Positions 18,803 through 28,034 of a stretch of DNA of 64,000 bases are shown one piece after another. The stretch is from CAVPWP01 sp963709395. GTDB taxonomy: Bacteria; Pseudomonadota; Alphaproteobacteria; Rhodobacterales; Rhodobacteraceae. The stretch lies in the NCBI GenBank assembly GCA_963709395.1, contig CAVPWP010000019.1, positions 1 through 64,000 on the forward strand, read 5' to 3'. How positions within the stretch are numbered: position 1 is the first letter of the stretch; every line of letters begins with the position of its first letter. The notes under the pieces are model-generated. The model saw only the letters and a program-made list of their open reading frames with translations, made no database searches and had not been told where the DNA came from. A program made the translations under genes and the position numbers.

Positions 18803-19768
18803 CTAGCGCGTCGGGTTTCGGTAGGTCATGCGCCGGACCGATCCGGTCTTCGACCGCATCAGGATCGTCTCGGCCGTCAGGTAGCCGACCTCGCGCTTGA
18901 TGCCCGGCAGGATCGACCCGTCGGTGACGCCGGTGGCGGCGAAGATCACGTCCCCCGTGACCATGTCGTCGCGGGTATAGACCCTTTGCAGATTGGTGAT
19001 GCCGGCCTTCTTCGCGCGGGCCTCTTCGTCGCCGCTCCGGAACATCAGCTTGCCATAGATCTGCCCGCCCATGCATTTCAGCGCGGCGGCGGCAAGCACC
19101 CCCTCGGGCGCGCCGCCCGAGCCCATGTACATGTCGATGCCGGTCTTTTCCGTCTCGGCGCAATGGATGACCCCGGCCACGTCGCCGTCGGTGATCAGCC
19201 GGATCGCGCATCCCGTGGTGCGCAACGCGGCGATCATATGGTCGTGGCGCGGCCGTTCGAGGACGCAGACCGTGATATCGGCTGTCGAGCAGCCCTTCGC
19301 GGCGGCCAGCGCCGAGACCCGTTCCGCCGGCGACATGTCAAGCGTCACGACACCCTCGCGGTAGCCCGGCCCGATCGCCAGCTTTTCCATGTAGACGTCG
19401 GGGGCGTGCAGCATCGAGCCGCGCGGCCCCATGGCGATGACAGTCAGCGCGTTGGGCATGTCCTTGGCGGTCAGCGTCGTGCCCTCGAGCGGGTCGAGGG
19501 CGATGTCGACCTCGGGGCCGCTGCCGTCGCCGACCTCTTCGCCGATGTAGAGCATGGGGGCCTCGTCGCGCTCGCCCTCGCCGATCACGACCGTGCCGCG
19601 GATTTCCAGCTTGTTGAGCTGCTCGCGCATCGCGTTGACGGCGGCCTGGTCGGCAGCCTTCTCGTCGCCGCGCCCGATGAAATCGGCCGATGCCAGCGCC
19701 GCCGCCTCGCTTACGCGGGCAAGGCCCAGAGACAGCATCCTGTCGTGAAACTCTGCAGGTGCGGTCAT
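18803..19768 (-). CDS. glpX: Fructose-1,6-bisphosphatase class II
   Basis: A 321-residue GlpX-type FBPase that removes the C1 phosphate of fructose-1,6-bisphosphate in gluconeogenesis (some homologues also act on sedoheptulose bisphosphate). Landmarks: VIGEGERDEAPMLYIGE (metal-binding Asp/Glu), IALDPLEGTTLTAKDMPNAL, ERPRHDHMIAALR, LITDGDVAGVI and MYMGSGGAPEGVLAAAALKC. Length and order match the family. It is divergent from purA across about 155 bases and followed by recJ. Confidence 0.95.
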   Translation of the reverse strand: MTAPAEFHDRMLSLGLARVSEAAALASADFIGRGDEKAADQAAVNAMREQLNKLEIRGTVVIGEGERDEAPMLYIGEEVGDGSGPEVDIALDPLEGTTLTAKDMPNALTVIAMGPRGSMLHAPDVYMEKLAIGPGYREGVVTLDMSPAERVSALAAAKGCSTADITVCVLERPRHDHMIAALRTTGCAIRLITDGDVAGVIHCAETEKTGIDMYMGSGGAPEGVLAAAALKCMGGQIYGKLMFRSGDEEARAKKAGITNLQRVYTRDDMVTGDVIFAATGVTDGSILPGIKREVGYLTAETILMRSKTGSVRRMTYRNPTR

Positions 19769-19924
19769 CTTGGTGTCCCCCGTCTTGTCGACTTTGGCGT
19801 TGCTTCGGATTTGCGGCAGTCCTAGCCCGCGCACCCCGATGCCACAAGGGCGATGCGGATTTGCGGTTTCATCGCCCCGGACGCCCCGATATACCGACGC
19901 GGGTTTCACCTGACGGAGCATGTC

Positions 19925-21217
19925 ATGGCCAATGTCGTCGTTGTCGGCGCCCAATGGGGCGACGAAGGCAAGGGAAAGATCGTCGACTGGCTGAGCGAGC
20001 GCGCCGATGTCATCGCGCGCTTCCAGGGCGGGCACAACGCCGGGCACACGCTGGTCATCGACGGGACGGTGTACAAGCTGCACGCCCTTCCCTCGGGCGT
20101 GGTGCGGCCCGGCAAGCTGAGCGTGATCGGCAATGGCGTCGTCCTCGACCCCTGGCACCTGGTGTCGGAGATCGCCACCATCCGCGCGCAGGGCGTGGAA
20201 ATCACGCCCGACACGCTGATGATCGCCGAGAACACGCCGCTGATCCTGCCGCTTCATGGCGAGCTGGACCGCGCGCGCGAAGGCCAGACGGCGGTGGCGA
20301 AGATCGGCACGACCGGGCGCGGCATCGGGCCGGCCTACGAGGACAAGGTGGGCCGGCGGGCGATCCGGGTGGCGGATCTGGCCGACCGGGCCACGCTGGA
20401 ACTGCGCGTCGACCGGGCGCTGGTCCATCATGACGCGCTGCGCCGGGGGCTGGGCCTCGATCCGGTGGACCGGGACGCGCTGGTCGCGCAACTGACGGCG
20501 ATCGCGCCTGAAATACTCGCCTATGCCGCGCCGGTGTGGAAGGTCCTGAACGAAAAGAGAAAAGCCGGAAAGCGCATCCTCTTCGAAGGGGCGCAGGGGG
20601 CGCTTCTCGACATCGATTTCGGAACCTATCCCTTCGTCACCTCCTCGAACGTCATCGCCGGACAGGCGGCGACCGGCGTTGGCCTCGGGCCAGGGTCGAT
20701 CGATTTCGTGCTTGGCATCGTAAAGGCCTACACCACGCGGGTGGGCGAGGGACCGTTCCCGACCGAACTGCACGACGCCGATGGCGAGCGTCTGGGCGAA
20801 CGCGGGCACGAGTTCGGCACGACCACCGGCCGAAAGCGCCGGTGCGGCTGGTTCGATGCGGTTCTGGTGCGCCAGACCTGTGCGACAAGCGGCGTGAACG
20901 GCATCGCGCTCACCAAGCTCGATGTGCTCGACGGATTCGAAGAGTTGAAGATCTGCGTGGGCTATGAACTCGACGGTCAGCGCATCGATCACCTGCCGAC
21001 GGCGGCGGATCACCAGGCGCGGGTCGTGCCGGTCTACGAAACCCTGCCGGGATGGTCGGGAAGCACTGAAGGCGCGCGCAGCTGGGCCGATCTGCCGGCG
21101 AACGCGATCAAGTATGTCCGCCGGGTCGAAGAGTTGATCGACTGCCCCGTGGCGCTACTTTCCACCTCGCCTGAGAGGGACGACACGATCCTCGTGACCG
21201 ACCCTTTCGCGGATTGA
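19925..21217 (+). CDS. purA: Adenylosuccinate synthetase
   Basis: A 430-residue enzyme that joins IMP and aspartate using GTP, the first committed step to AMP. The N-terminal P-loop is GAQWGDEGKGK, with catalytic Asp in GDEGKGK and His in GGHNAGHTLV. Later motifs are KIGTTGRGIGPAYEDK, FEGAQGALLDIDFGTYPFVT and TTTGRKRRCGWFDAVLV, ending with the guanine-binding region LSTSPERDD. Complete and full length. The next gene starts eight bases after the stop. Confidence 0.97.
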   Translation: MANVVVVGAQWGDEGKGKIVDWLSERADVIARFQGGHNAGHTLVIDGTVYKLHALPSGVVRPGKLSVIGNGVVLDPWHLVSEIATIRAQGVEITPDTLMIAENTPLILPLHGELDRAREGQTAVAKIGTTGRGIGPAYEDKVGRRAIRVADLADRATLELRVDRALVHHDALRRGLGLDPVDRDALVAQLTAIAPEILAYAAPVWKVLNEKRKAGKRILFEGAQGALLDIDFGTYPFVTSSNVIAGQAATGVGLGPGSIDFVLGIVKAYTTRVGEGPFPTELHDADGERLGERGHEFGTTTGRKRRCGWFDAVLVRQTCATSGVNGIALTKLDVLDGFEELKICVGYELDGQRIDHLPTAADHQARVVPVYETLPGWSGSTEGARSWADLPANAIKYVRRVEELIDCPVALLSTSPERDDTILVTDPFAD

Positions 21218-21224
21218 GGTAAAG

Positions 21225-21452
21225 ATGGCGCTTTCCTACAAGGCCCGGCGGCGCTGGTCGCTGGTCATCCTTCTGGTCTTGCTTCCGGCCTATATCGTGG
21301 CCGCGGTCACGATCATGAACTGGCTCGATCGTCCGCCACTCTGGGTCGAGTTCTTCGTCTATGTCGTGCTGGGGCTGCTCTGGGCCTTGCCCTTCCGGGC
21401 GGTGTTCCGGGGGATCGGCAAGGCCGATCCGGATGCGCCCCCCGACGAGTGA
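21225..21452 (+). CDS. DUF2842 family small membrane protein
   Basis: A 75-residue protein with two hydrophobic segments (SLVILLVLLPAYIVAAVTIM and WVEFFVYVVLGLLWALPF) and a short charged tail. It matches DUF2842, a family largely limited to alphaproteobacteria. It lies directly after purA and is probably co-transcribed with it, an arrangement I believe is common in this group. Function unknown. A role at the inner membrane is the only inference possible. Confidence 0.8.
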   Translation: MALSYKARRRWSLVILLVLLPAYIVAAVTIMNWLDRPPLWVEFFVYVVLGLLWALPFRAVFRGIGKADPDAPPDE

Positions 21453-21568
21453 ACACCTTCGACTGACCTCCGTCCTCCGGGCGGCAGGGCAGACCACCGC
21501 CGGCGGGGGACCGACAAGGGCGTTCCTCGAGACCTTGCCTTCAGGATCATGGACCTCATCAAAGCAAA

Positions 21569-21596
21569 GGGCCGGCGCGGGTTTCCCGGCCGGCCC
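21569..21596. terminator. Convergent hairpin terminator between DUF2842 and the acidic protein
   Basis: GGGCCGGC at 21569-21576 pairs perfectly with GCCGGCCC at 21589-21596, and flanking AA/TT extends the stem by two pairs. On the minus strand the stem is followed by a T-rich run (TTTGCTTTG), so it most likely ends the long minus-strand gene. It may also work for the plus-strand purA unit. Confidence 0.6.
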
Positions 21597-21625
21597 TTCG
21601 ATGTGCTTGGGGTAGTGCCCGGGCG

Positions 21626-23902
21626 TCACTCTCCGGCGATGCGCGCCTCGGGGTTGAACCGCGTGGTGTCGGCTACGGTGAATTGGCCGCGCTTGAGCTT
21701 GCGGATCTTGCCCTGCCGAAGAAGCTGGCCGAACGAGCGCAGGCCGGCTTCACGGGTGAATTCTCCGCCGTCGTATTTCGCGACCCGCTTCATCAGCTGC
21801 GGACGCGAGAAATGCGGCCGGTTCTCGACGAAGGCGGCATAGGCCGCCGCGGCCTCAAGAAGGTCCGGCAACTCTGTCGCGCCCATCTTCTCGGCGAAGT
21901 CTGCAAAGTTCGAGGAGTCTTCGTAGCTGCTGCTTTCGGCATCGGCGGCGGCGTCGAACTCGTCCTGTTGCATGATCCGGCGCGGCCGGATTTCGCCATA
22001 GCCAGTGGTTTCGGCATCGACGCGCAGTTCCGAGACCAGCATGAGCGGGCTTTTCCCGTCGCCAAGGGGCTTGGGACGCTCGCGCGAGGCTTCCGCCGTT
22101 TCGGCTGCGGGGCGGCGGGGCCGAACCACCTGGGCAAGATCGTCGCGATACTGGTTCTGCTCTTCGGCATCCGAGCGTTCGCGCGAGGTCACCCGCTTGA
22201 GAAGGCGGTCGGCCTTGGTCGCGGCAACGGCGGCCTTCAGATGCGCGATCGCCGAGCGGCGACGGCTGTTTTCAGTCTCCGCCATCTGGCTGTTGGTCTT
22301 TTCGAGAAGACGGTCGACATCGGCGGCCTCACCCTCGGGTTCCGAAAGCGTGCCCAGCCGTTCGCGCGCCGCCATGGCGCCTGCGGAGAGGTCATGGTCC
22401 TCGTCTTCCTCGTCGGACACGGCGACCTCGGTGTCGTTCTCCCAGGACCAGGCGTCCGCCTCGGGAGTCCCGGCCTCTTCCGCGCGGTCCCAGTCTTCGT
22501 CGTCGTCCTCGTCGTCCTGATCCGATACAAGTTGCTGGCCAAGGGCTGCGCGGATGCCAGCGGCAAGCGTGTCTTCTTCCACACCCGTGACTTCGGCGTC
22601 TTCTTCATCCTCGACCGCTTCGGCAACAACGTCGTCCTCGACGTCCCCGCCGACTTCGGACCCCGCCGACCAGGCGGCGATGCGGTCTTCGTGGTCGTCT
22701 TCCTCGGCGGCGTCGACTTCGGCGACGTCTTCGGCGACTTCGGACTCGTCCTCGTCGAATTCGTCCCAGTCACTACCGTCCGCGTCGTCCTCTTCGACGC
22801 TGGCGGCGAGTTCCGATTCGAACTCGGCGTCGCCCTCGGGTGCAGCCACGGCGGCGTCTTCGGCTGCGGCGACCTCTTCGGACGCGTCCCATGTGCCATG
22901 GGCAGCGTCGAGATCGGGACGGCTCAGATGGACCACGCGCCCGTAGGGTTCGCCGGCGTCCGCGCCGACCGTTTCCGGTTCGGCTGCAGCGACATCGGCC
23001 TCCGCCGGCTCGTCCATCAGGGCGGCGGCTTCGGTTTCTTCACTCGCGTCGTCTTCATCCGCGTCATCGTCGAGGGCGGCGACCATGGGCGTGTCCCATG
23101 CCTCCTCCGGCCAGGTGCCTTCGTCGGCTTCCGCGTCGTCGGCCTCGACGTCCATGTCCGCGGCGACGACCGGCTCTTCCTGATCGTCGGCATCGGCGTC
23201 GTCTTCGTCGCGCATCTCGATTGCGGCCTCGACCTCGGCGGCGTCGACTTCGGTGTCCTCGTCCGTGTCGAAAGCGGACAACGCCTCGGCGATATCGCGT
23301 TCGGTGGCGTCGCCGTCGAAGAATTCGTCCTCCATCTCGACCGCGTCGCGCACCGATTCCATCATGTCTTCGTCCGCAGACGCGTCGGCGCCATCCGTCT
23401 CGGTGGCTTCGGCCGCGCGGGCCGAGCTGACGACAGCGCGGATGCGGCTCAGCTTTTCGGCGACGGTTTCTGTCGAGGCGGCCTCGGATTCGGCCGTCAC
23501 TTCGGCGACGTCCTCCACATCGGGGAACGCGGCATCGTCCATGCCGGTCTCGAGATCCGCGTCATCGTCGGAGTAGGTTTCGGTCTGAGGCGCAAAGGCG
23601 GTCGCACCCGCGGCAGTCGCTGCCGCGCGGGGTGCCACTTCGTCGTCGGACAGCTGCTTGAGGACGATACCATTGTCCTGAACGCGCGCTTCGACCCGGC
23701 GCTGGATCTCCTTCTCGGCGATCCGGTGGAGCATCTCGGCATCCGGCGTGGGCGGCTCGGCCCCGAAATACCGGTCATCCGCCGCAAGGTCGCGGAAGTA
23801 TTCCGCGATCGACCGCATGGTCGAGAACGGGTCGTCGAAACCTTCCAGCGTACAGGAAAAGGTCCCATAAGATACGGTCAGGATTTTGCTCGCACCTACC
23901 AT
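21626..23902 (-). CDS. Large, extremely acidic protein conserved in Rhodobacterales, function unknown
   Basis: A 758-residue soluble protein with three parts. Residues 1-100 form a folded-looking head (ASKILTVSYGTFSCTLEGFD, then MRSIAEYFRDLAADDRYFGA) followed by a basic helix. Residues about 110-530 are a low-complexity Asp/Glu/Ala tract with runs such as DEDDEDWD and hardly any basic residues, predicted disordered. Residues 540-758 are a charged helical region ending in a conserved basic module (FSRPQLMKRVAKYDGGEFTR, then LRQGKIRKLKRGQFTVADTT). That module looks like a small winged or SAP-like unit that could bind nucleic acid or a partner. No signal peptide. I recall relatives in related genomes but no tested role. 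Divergent from the thiamine pyrophosphokinase gene. Confidence 0.75.
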   Translation of the reverse strand: MVGASKILTVSYGTFSCTLEGFDDPFSTMRSIAEYFRDLAADDRYFGAEPPTPDAEMLHRIAEKEIQRRVEARVQDNGIVLKQLSDDEVAPRAAATAAGATAFAPQTETYSDDDADLETGMDDAAFPDVEDVAEVTAESEAASTETVAEKLSRIRAVVSSARAAEATETDGADASADEDMMESVRDAVEMEDEFFDGDATERDIAEALSAFDTDEDTEVDAAEVEAAIEMRDEDDADADDQEEPVVAADMDVEADDAEADEGTWPEEAWDTPMVAALDDDADEDDASEETEAAALMDEPAEADVAAAEPETVGADAGEPYGRVVHLSRPDLDAAHGTWDASEEVAAAEDAAVAAPEGDAEFESELAASVEEDDADGSDWDEFDEDESEVAEDVAEVDAAEEDDHEDRIAAWSAGSEVGGDVEDDVVAEAVEDEEDAEVTGVEEDTLAAGIRAALGQQLVSDQDDEDDDEDWDRAEEAGTPEADAWSWENDTEVAVSDEEDEDHDLSAGAMAARERLGTLSEPEGEAADVDRLLEKTNSQMAETENSRRRSAIAHLKAAVAATKADRLLKRVTSRERSDAEEQNQYRDDLAQVVRPRRPAAETAEASRERPKPLGDGKSPLMLVSELRVDAETTGYGEIRPRRIMQQDEFDAAADAESSSYEDSSNFADFAEKMGATELPDLLEAAAAYAAFVENRPHFSRPQLMKRVAKYDGGEFTREAGLRSFGQLLRQGKIRKLKRGQFTVADTTRFNPEARIAGE

Positions 23903-24042
23903 CAGTCGATCGCTTTCTCCCCCGATCCAGCAACAGTGTGTTTACCACGGCATCCTTCGCAAATAAGAACGCAACTGCGGAATTGCCGGGATTTTTTCTG
24001 GTCGAGAATGTGGCAAGTTTCCATGAGGGCCCCAATCCGGCC

Positions 24043-24727
24043 ATGATTTCAAAGATTGTTGAAACGCAACATTTCGTCACGATTCTGGGCTCTTCCGACC
24101 CTAAACCGGAAGATATTGACGAAGCGTTGCGTCTGGCACCCGTTCTTGTGGCGGCCGACGGTGCCGCAGCGCATGCGCTGTCCGCGGGGCGCCTTCCCGA
24201 TGCCGTGATCGGCGATTTCGACTCGATTCCCGAAATCGGTGGCCGGCGATGTGCCCGCCGACCGCCTGCACCGCATCGACGAGCAGGACACGACCGATTT
24301 CGAGAAATGCCTGCTGCGCATCAGGGCGCCGCTTTGCCTGGCGGTGGGGTTTACCGGACGCCGGCTTGACCACGAACTTGCGGTCTATTCGGCGATCGTC
24401 CGTCATCGCGCGACGCCCTGCATCGTCGTGGGGGTCGAGGATGTCGCCTTCGCTGCCCCCGAGCGGCTGACGCTGGATCTTGAGGCCGGGACGCGGGTGT
24501 CGCTCTTTCCCTTCGCGATGATGCGCGGGCGCTCGCGCGGTCTGCGGTGGGCGATCGATGACGTGCCCTTCGATCCCGCCGGCGCGATCGGCACATCGAA
24601 CGAGGCAGAAGGGCCGGTCGATCTGGTCTTCGATCGCCCCGGAATGCTGGTCATTCTGCCGCGGGCGGCGCTGGGGGCAGCGATGTCGGCGCTGGCGCCC
24701 GGGCAAGGCGCCGCTCCCGGCCGATGA
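24043..24727 (+). CDS. Thiamine pyrophosphokinase (one frameshift)
   Basis: The enzyme transfers pyrophosphate from ATP to thiamine to make thiamine diphosphate in the cytosol. The first half has MISKIVETQHFVTILGSSDP and APVLVAADGAAAHALSAGRL, then PDAVIGDFDS, the signature aspartate loop. After an extra A near 24234, the second half continues in another frame with DEQDTTDFEKCLLRI and VGFTGRRLDHELAV. Joined, the two give about 227 residues, the family length. The ATG at 24043 matches relatives; a GTG at 23938 would add 35 unsupported residues. The 3' end overlaps the convergent transporter gene by 77 bases. Confidence 0.88.
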
Positions 24728-25562
24728 TGTAGAGACCGGCCCCCATCGTGATCGCGATTCCCAACAGGGCGATGCCATTGGGGAAGTCGCGGAACACGAT
24801 CCAACCGATCACGGTGGCGAACGGGATCTCGAGGTACTGCATCGGCGCCAGCGTGGCCGAGGGGGCAAAGCGCAGCGACCAGGTCATCAGAAGATGCGCA
24901 CAGGTGCCGATCAGCCCAAGTGCCAGGATCAGCCCGATGTCGATGGGCTGCACCTCGGGGAGGGCCTCTCCGAAGAGCAGGACGACCGGCAGGAGCACCA
25001 GCGTCGCGATCCCGCCGCTGATCGTCTGAAGCGTGATCGGGTCGGCCTCGCGCGCGACCTGCCGGGTGACAAGCATGAACAGGGCGAAGGCCACGGCCAC
25101 ACCCATCGGCAGGAAGGCGGGTGGGCCGACTTCGGCGAAGGACGGCTGCACCACCAGAAGCGTCCCGGCGAATCCGACGACACAGGCCATCAGACGGCGG
25201 GTCCCGACCTCTTCGTTCAGCACGAAACGGCCCAGAAGAAGCATGATGAACGGCATGACGAAAGCGATGGCGATGGCATCGGCCAACGGCAGGAACCGCA
25301 GCGACTGGAACATCAGGCCGATGCCCAGGATGTGCAGCAGCGTGCGCAGCACGGTCAGCCGCCAGGCCCTTGGCGACAGGCGCAAGGGATGCCGCAGCGA
25401 CAGCGGGAGGAGCACGACGAACTGGATCGCGAACCGGGCGAAGATCAGCGCGAAGAGCGGCCAGGTCTGGCCAAGGAGCTTCGCGATGGAATCGCCAAGC
25501 GGCGCGAGAATACAGAAACCAAGCATCAGAAGGATGCCGAGGACTGGGCGGTCGGTGGACAT
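24651..25562 (-). CDS. EamA/DMT-superfamily inner-membrane transporter
   Basis: A 303-residue protein with about ten hydrophobic segments in two repeated halves of five, the EamA (DMT) layout. The first half contains LGILLMLGFCILAPLGDSIA and QSLRFLPLADAIAIAFVMPF; the second contains APMQYLEIPFATVIGWIVF, the matching repeat region. A C-terminal proline/alanine tail is cytoplasmic. The family exports amino acids, purines or other metabolites, and the cargo here is unknown. I start at the ATG at 25562 (MSTDRPV); the upstream in-frame extension is arginine- and proline-rich and unlikely. Confidence 0.88.
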   Translation of the reverse strand: MSTDRPVLGILLMLGFCILAPLGDSIAKLLGQTWPLFALIFARFAIQFVVLLPLSLRHPLRLSPRAWRLTVLRTLLHILGIGLMFQSLRFLPLADAIAIAFVMPFIMLLLGRFVLNEEVGTRRLMACVVGFAGTLLVVQPSFAEVGPPAFLPMGVAVAFALFMLVTRQVAREADPITLQTISGGIATLVLLPVVLLFGEALPEVQPIDIGLILALGLIGTCAHLLMTWSLRFAPSATLAPMQYLEIPFATVIGWIVFRDFPNGIALLGIAITMGAGLYIIGRERRLARAPAPTSLPPAPPAAE

Positions 25563-25641
25563 GCGCGCAGGGTAGGCCGGGCGCCAGCCGCCTGCAATCA
25601 CCCCATCCGGTCCGAGGGCCCCGTGCGCCCCGCCTTCCGGA

Positions 25642-27016
25642 TCAGCAGTTCGGGATGTTGATCGCCAGCCCGCCCAGGGCGGTTTCCTTGTATTTGTGGC
25701 TCATGTCCTCGCCGGTCTGGCGCATCGTCTCGATCGCGGCGTCGAGCGGTACGAAATGGGTGCCGTCGCCGCGGAGCGAAAGGGACGCTGCCGAGACCGC
25801 CTTGATCGCGCCCAGGCCGTTGCGCTCGATGCAGGGCACCTGCACCAGACCTCGCACCGGGTCGCAGGTCATTCCCAGATGATGCTCCAGCGCGATTTCG
25901 GCGGCATTCTCGACCTGTTCGGGCGTGCCGCCCATCACCGCGCAAAGCCCGGCCGCGGCCATCGCGGCGGCGCTGCCCACCTCGGCCTGGCATCCGCATT
26001 CGGCGCCCGAGATCGAGGCATTGTGCTTGATCAGACCGCCGATGGCCGCTGCCGTCAGCAAAAACTCCCCGATGCGCGCCCGGGATGCGCCGGGCACATG
26101 ATCCAGCCAGTAGCGGATCACCGCTGGCACGACCCCGGCGGCGCCGTTCGTGGGCGCGGTCACGACCTGCCCGCCGGCGGCGTTCTCTTCGTTCACCGCC
26201 ATGGCATAGACGCTCATCCAGTCGTTGATCGTGTGCGGCGGTGTGAGGTTCATCCCGCGTTCGGCCAGGAGTTTCCCGTGGATCGCCTTGGCGCGCCGCT
26301 TCACGTTCAGCCCGCCGGGAAGGATCCCGTCGGTGGCAAGGCCGCGGTCGATGCAGTCCGTCATCACGTCCCACAAGCGTTGGAGGCCAGCGTCGAGGTC
26401 CGCGGCGGACAGGCGGCTGAGTTCGTTGGCGCGCTTCAGATTCGGCCACGGACTTTCCGGTCTCGGCGCACATCGACAACATCTCGGCCGCGGATCTGAA
26501 CGGGTAGGGGACGGGGGCGCCGTCGTCGCGGTTCTTGCCCGCCGCCAGTTCAGCCTCGGTCAGGACGAAACCGCCGCCGATGGAAAAGTAGGTCTCTTTC
26601 AGGATGGCGTCACCCTGCGCGTCGGTCGCCGTCAGGATCAGCGCGTTGGCATGTCCGGGCAGGGCCGGCCCGAAATCGAAGACGAGGTCGCGGTCGGGGG
26701 CGAAGGCAAGCTCGGGCAGGCCCGGCGGTGCCACGCGGCCGGTGGTGCGGATGGCCTCCAGCGCCGCCTCTGCCTTTCCGGCGTCATAGCTGTCGGGCAC
26801 GAACCCCGCGAGGCCGAGGATCACCGCGCGGTCGGTGGCGTGTCCGACACCGGTGAAGGCAAGCGAGCCGTGGAGCGATGCGCGCAGCCCCCGCGGCGTG
26901 AACGGCGACGCGCGCAGGACGTCGAGAAACCGCGCACAGGCCACCATCGGCCCCATCGTGTGGGACGAGGACGGTCCGATCCCGACCTTGAACATTTCGA
27001 AGACCGACAGAAACAT
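25642..27016 (-). CDS. sdaA: L-serine ammonia-lyase (one frameshift)
   Basis: This is the single-chain iron-sulfur serine dehydratase that converts L-serine to pyruvate and ammonia. The beta domain begins MFLSVFEMFKVGIGPSSSHT with the conserved SSHTMGP loop. The alpha domain carries cysteines expected to hold the 4Fe-4S cluster (GAECGCQAEVGSA and MTCDPVRGLVQVPC) and ends NIPNC. An extra base near 26440 splits the gene between KSVAE and LKRANEL. The joined protein has about 457 residues, normal for the family. The gene is divergent from rpiA. Confidence 0.92.
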
Positions 27017-27241
27017 GTGCTGGGTGCTCCTTTTCCATCCATAGCGGCTCCGGACCCAGCCGCGCCACGCCGAATGCGACGTGGTCGGGGCGCCAGCGTC
27101 ATCGCCGGCGCTTTCGGGGCCGGCCTGCGTCCGCAAAGGGGGACTTTCCGCGGTTTCCGGGGCCGAAATCGGGGTGCTTTCCCCCTCGCCCCCGTTCCGG
27201 ATTGTGCCTATAAGCCGCTGACTCACGACAAAGAGGCCCCG

Positions 27242-28030
27242 ATGACCGACAATCTTTCGCCCATCGATACCGCAAAGTTCGTGGCCGCCAAACGGGCCTG
27301 CGGCTATGTCGAGTCCGGCATGCGCGTGGGCCTTGGAACCGGATCGACCGCCGCCTGGCTGGTCAAGTCGCTGGGCGAGATGGTGCGTGACGAGGGGCTG
27401 AAGATCACCGGCGTGCCGACCTCGACACGGACGGCAGAGCTTGCGCGTGCCGCCGGGATCGAGGTCGTGAGCCTCGACGACGCGCGCTGGCTTGACCTCA
27501 CGATCGACGGCGCAGACGAGTTCGACCCCGAGATGAACCTGATCAAGGGCGGCGGCGGCGCGCTCTTGATGGAAAAGATCGTGGCCACCGCGTCGGATCA
27601 GATGGTGGTGATCGCGGACACGACCAAGGAAGTGGCCGCGCTGGGCGCCTTCCCCCTTCCGGTCGAGGTCATTCCTTTCGGCTGGCAGACCACCCGCGGC
27701 CTGATCCAGGAGACGCTCACCGGGCTTGATGTCATGGGCGAGACCGTCACGCGCCGCATGGCCGGCGACGATCCGTTCCGCACCGATGAGGGCAACTTCA
27801 TCCTGGACCTGCACCTCGGGCGGATCGGAAACGCCCGCCAGCTGGCGCTGATCCTCAACCAGATCCCCGGGGTCGTCGAGAACGGGCTGTTCATCGACAT
27901 CTGCGACGTGGTCATCATCGGCCATTCGGACGGCCGGGCCGAGGTGCGCGACATCAACTCGGGCCAGGTCGAGGAAAGCGTGGTGGCCCTGGACGAATCC
28001 GCGAACATCTTTCGCGACATGGCGGACTGA
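27242..28030 (+). CDS. rpiA: Ribose-5-phosphate isomerase A
   Basis: A 262-residue enzyme interconverting ribose-5-phosphate and ribulose-5-phosphate. Signature segments: VGLGTGSTAAW (phosphate loop), TSTRTAELARAAG, TIDGADEFD (catalytic Asp), LIKGGGGALLMEKI (catalytic Glu and Lys), and TDEGNFILDL. Complete. It begins a plus-strand run with gor, hflK, hflC, DUF2065 and degP, with only four bases to gor, so these two are co-transcribed. Confidence 0.96.
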   Translation: MTDNLSPIDTAKFVAAKRACGYVESGMRVGLGTGSTAAWLVKSLGEMVRDEGLKITGVPTSTRTAELARAAGIEVVSLDDARWLDLTIDGADEFDPEMNLIKGGGGALLMEKIVATASDQMVVIADTTKEVAALGAFPLPVEVIPFGWQTTRGLIQETLTGLDVMGETVTRRMAGDDPFRTDEGNFILDLHLGRIGNARQLALILNQIPGVVENGLFIDICDVVIIGHSDGRAEVRDINSGQVEESVVALDESANIFRDMAD

Positions 28031-28034
28031 CGGC

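Noticed and set aside
22430..23600. Repetitive GTC/TTC/TCG tracts that look like short tandem repeats
   Set aside because: They are codon-level low complexity from Asp/Glu-rich coding sequence, not spaced repeats. There is no CRISPR array in the window.
21683..24046. A 787-residue plus-strand open frame opposite the acidic protein
   Set aside because: Its Phe/Val/Gly-rich translation is the mirror of the Asp/Glu codons on the other strand. The minus-strand frame has conserved ends and a sensible start.
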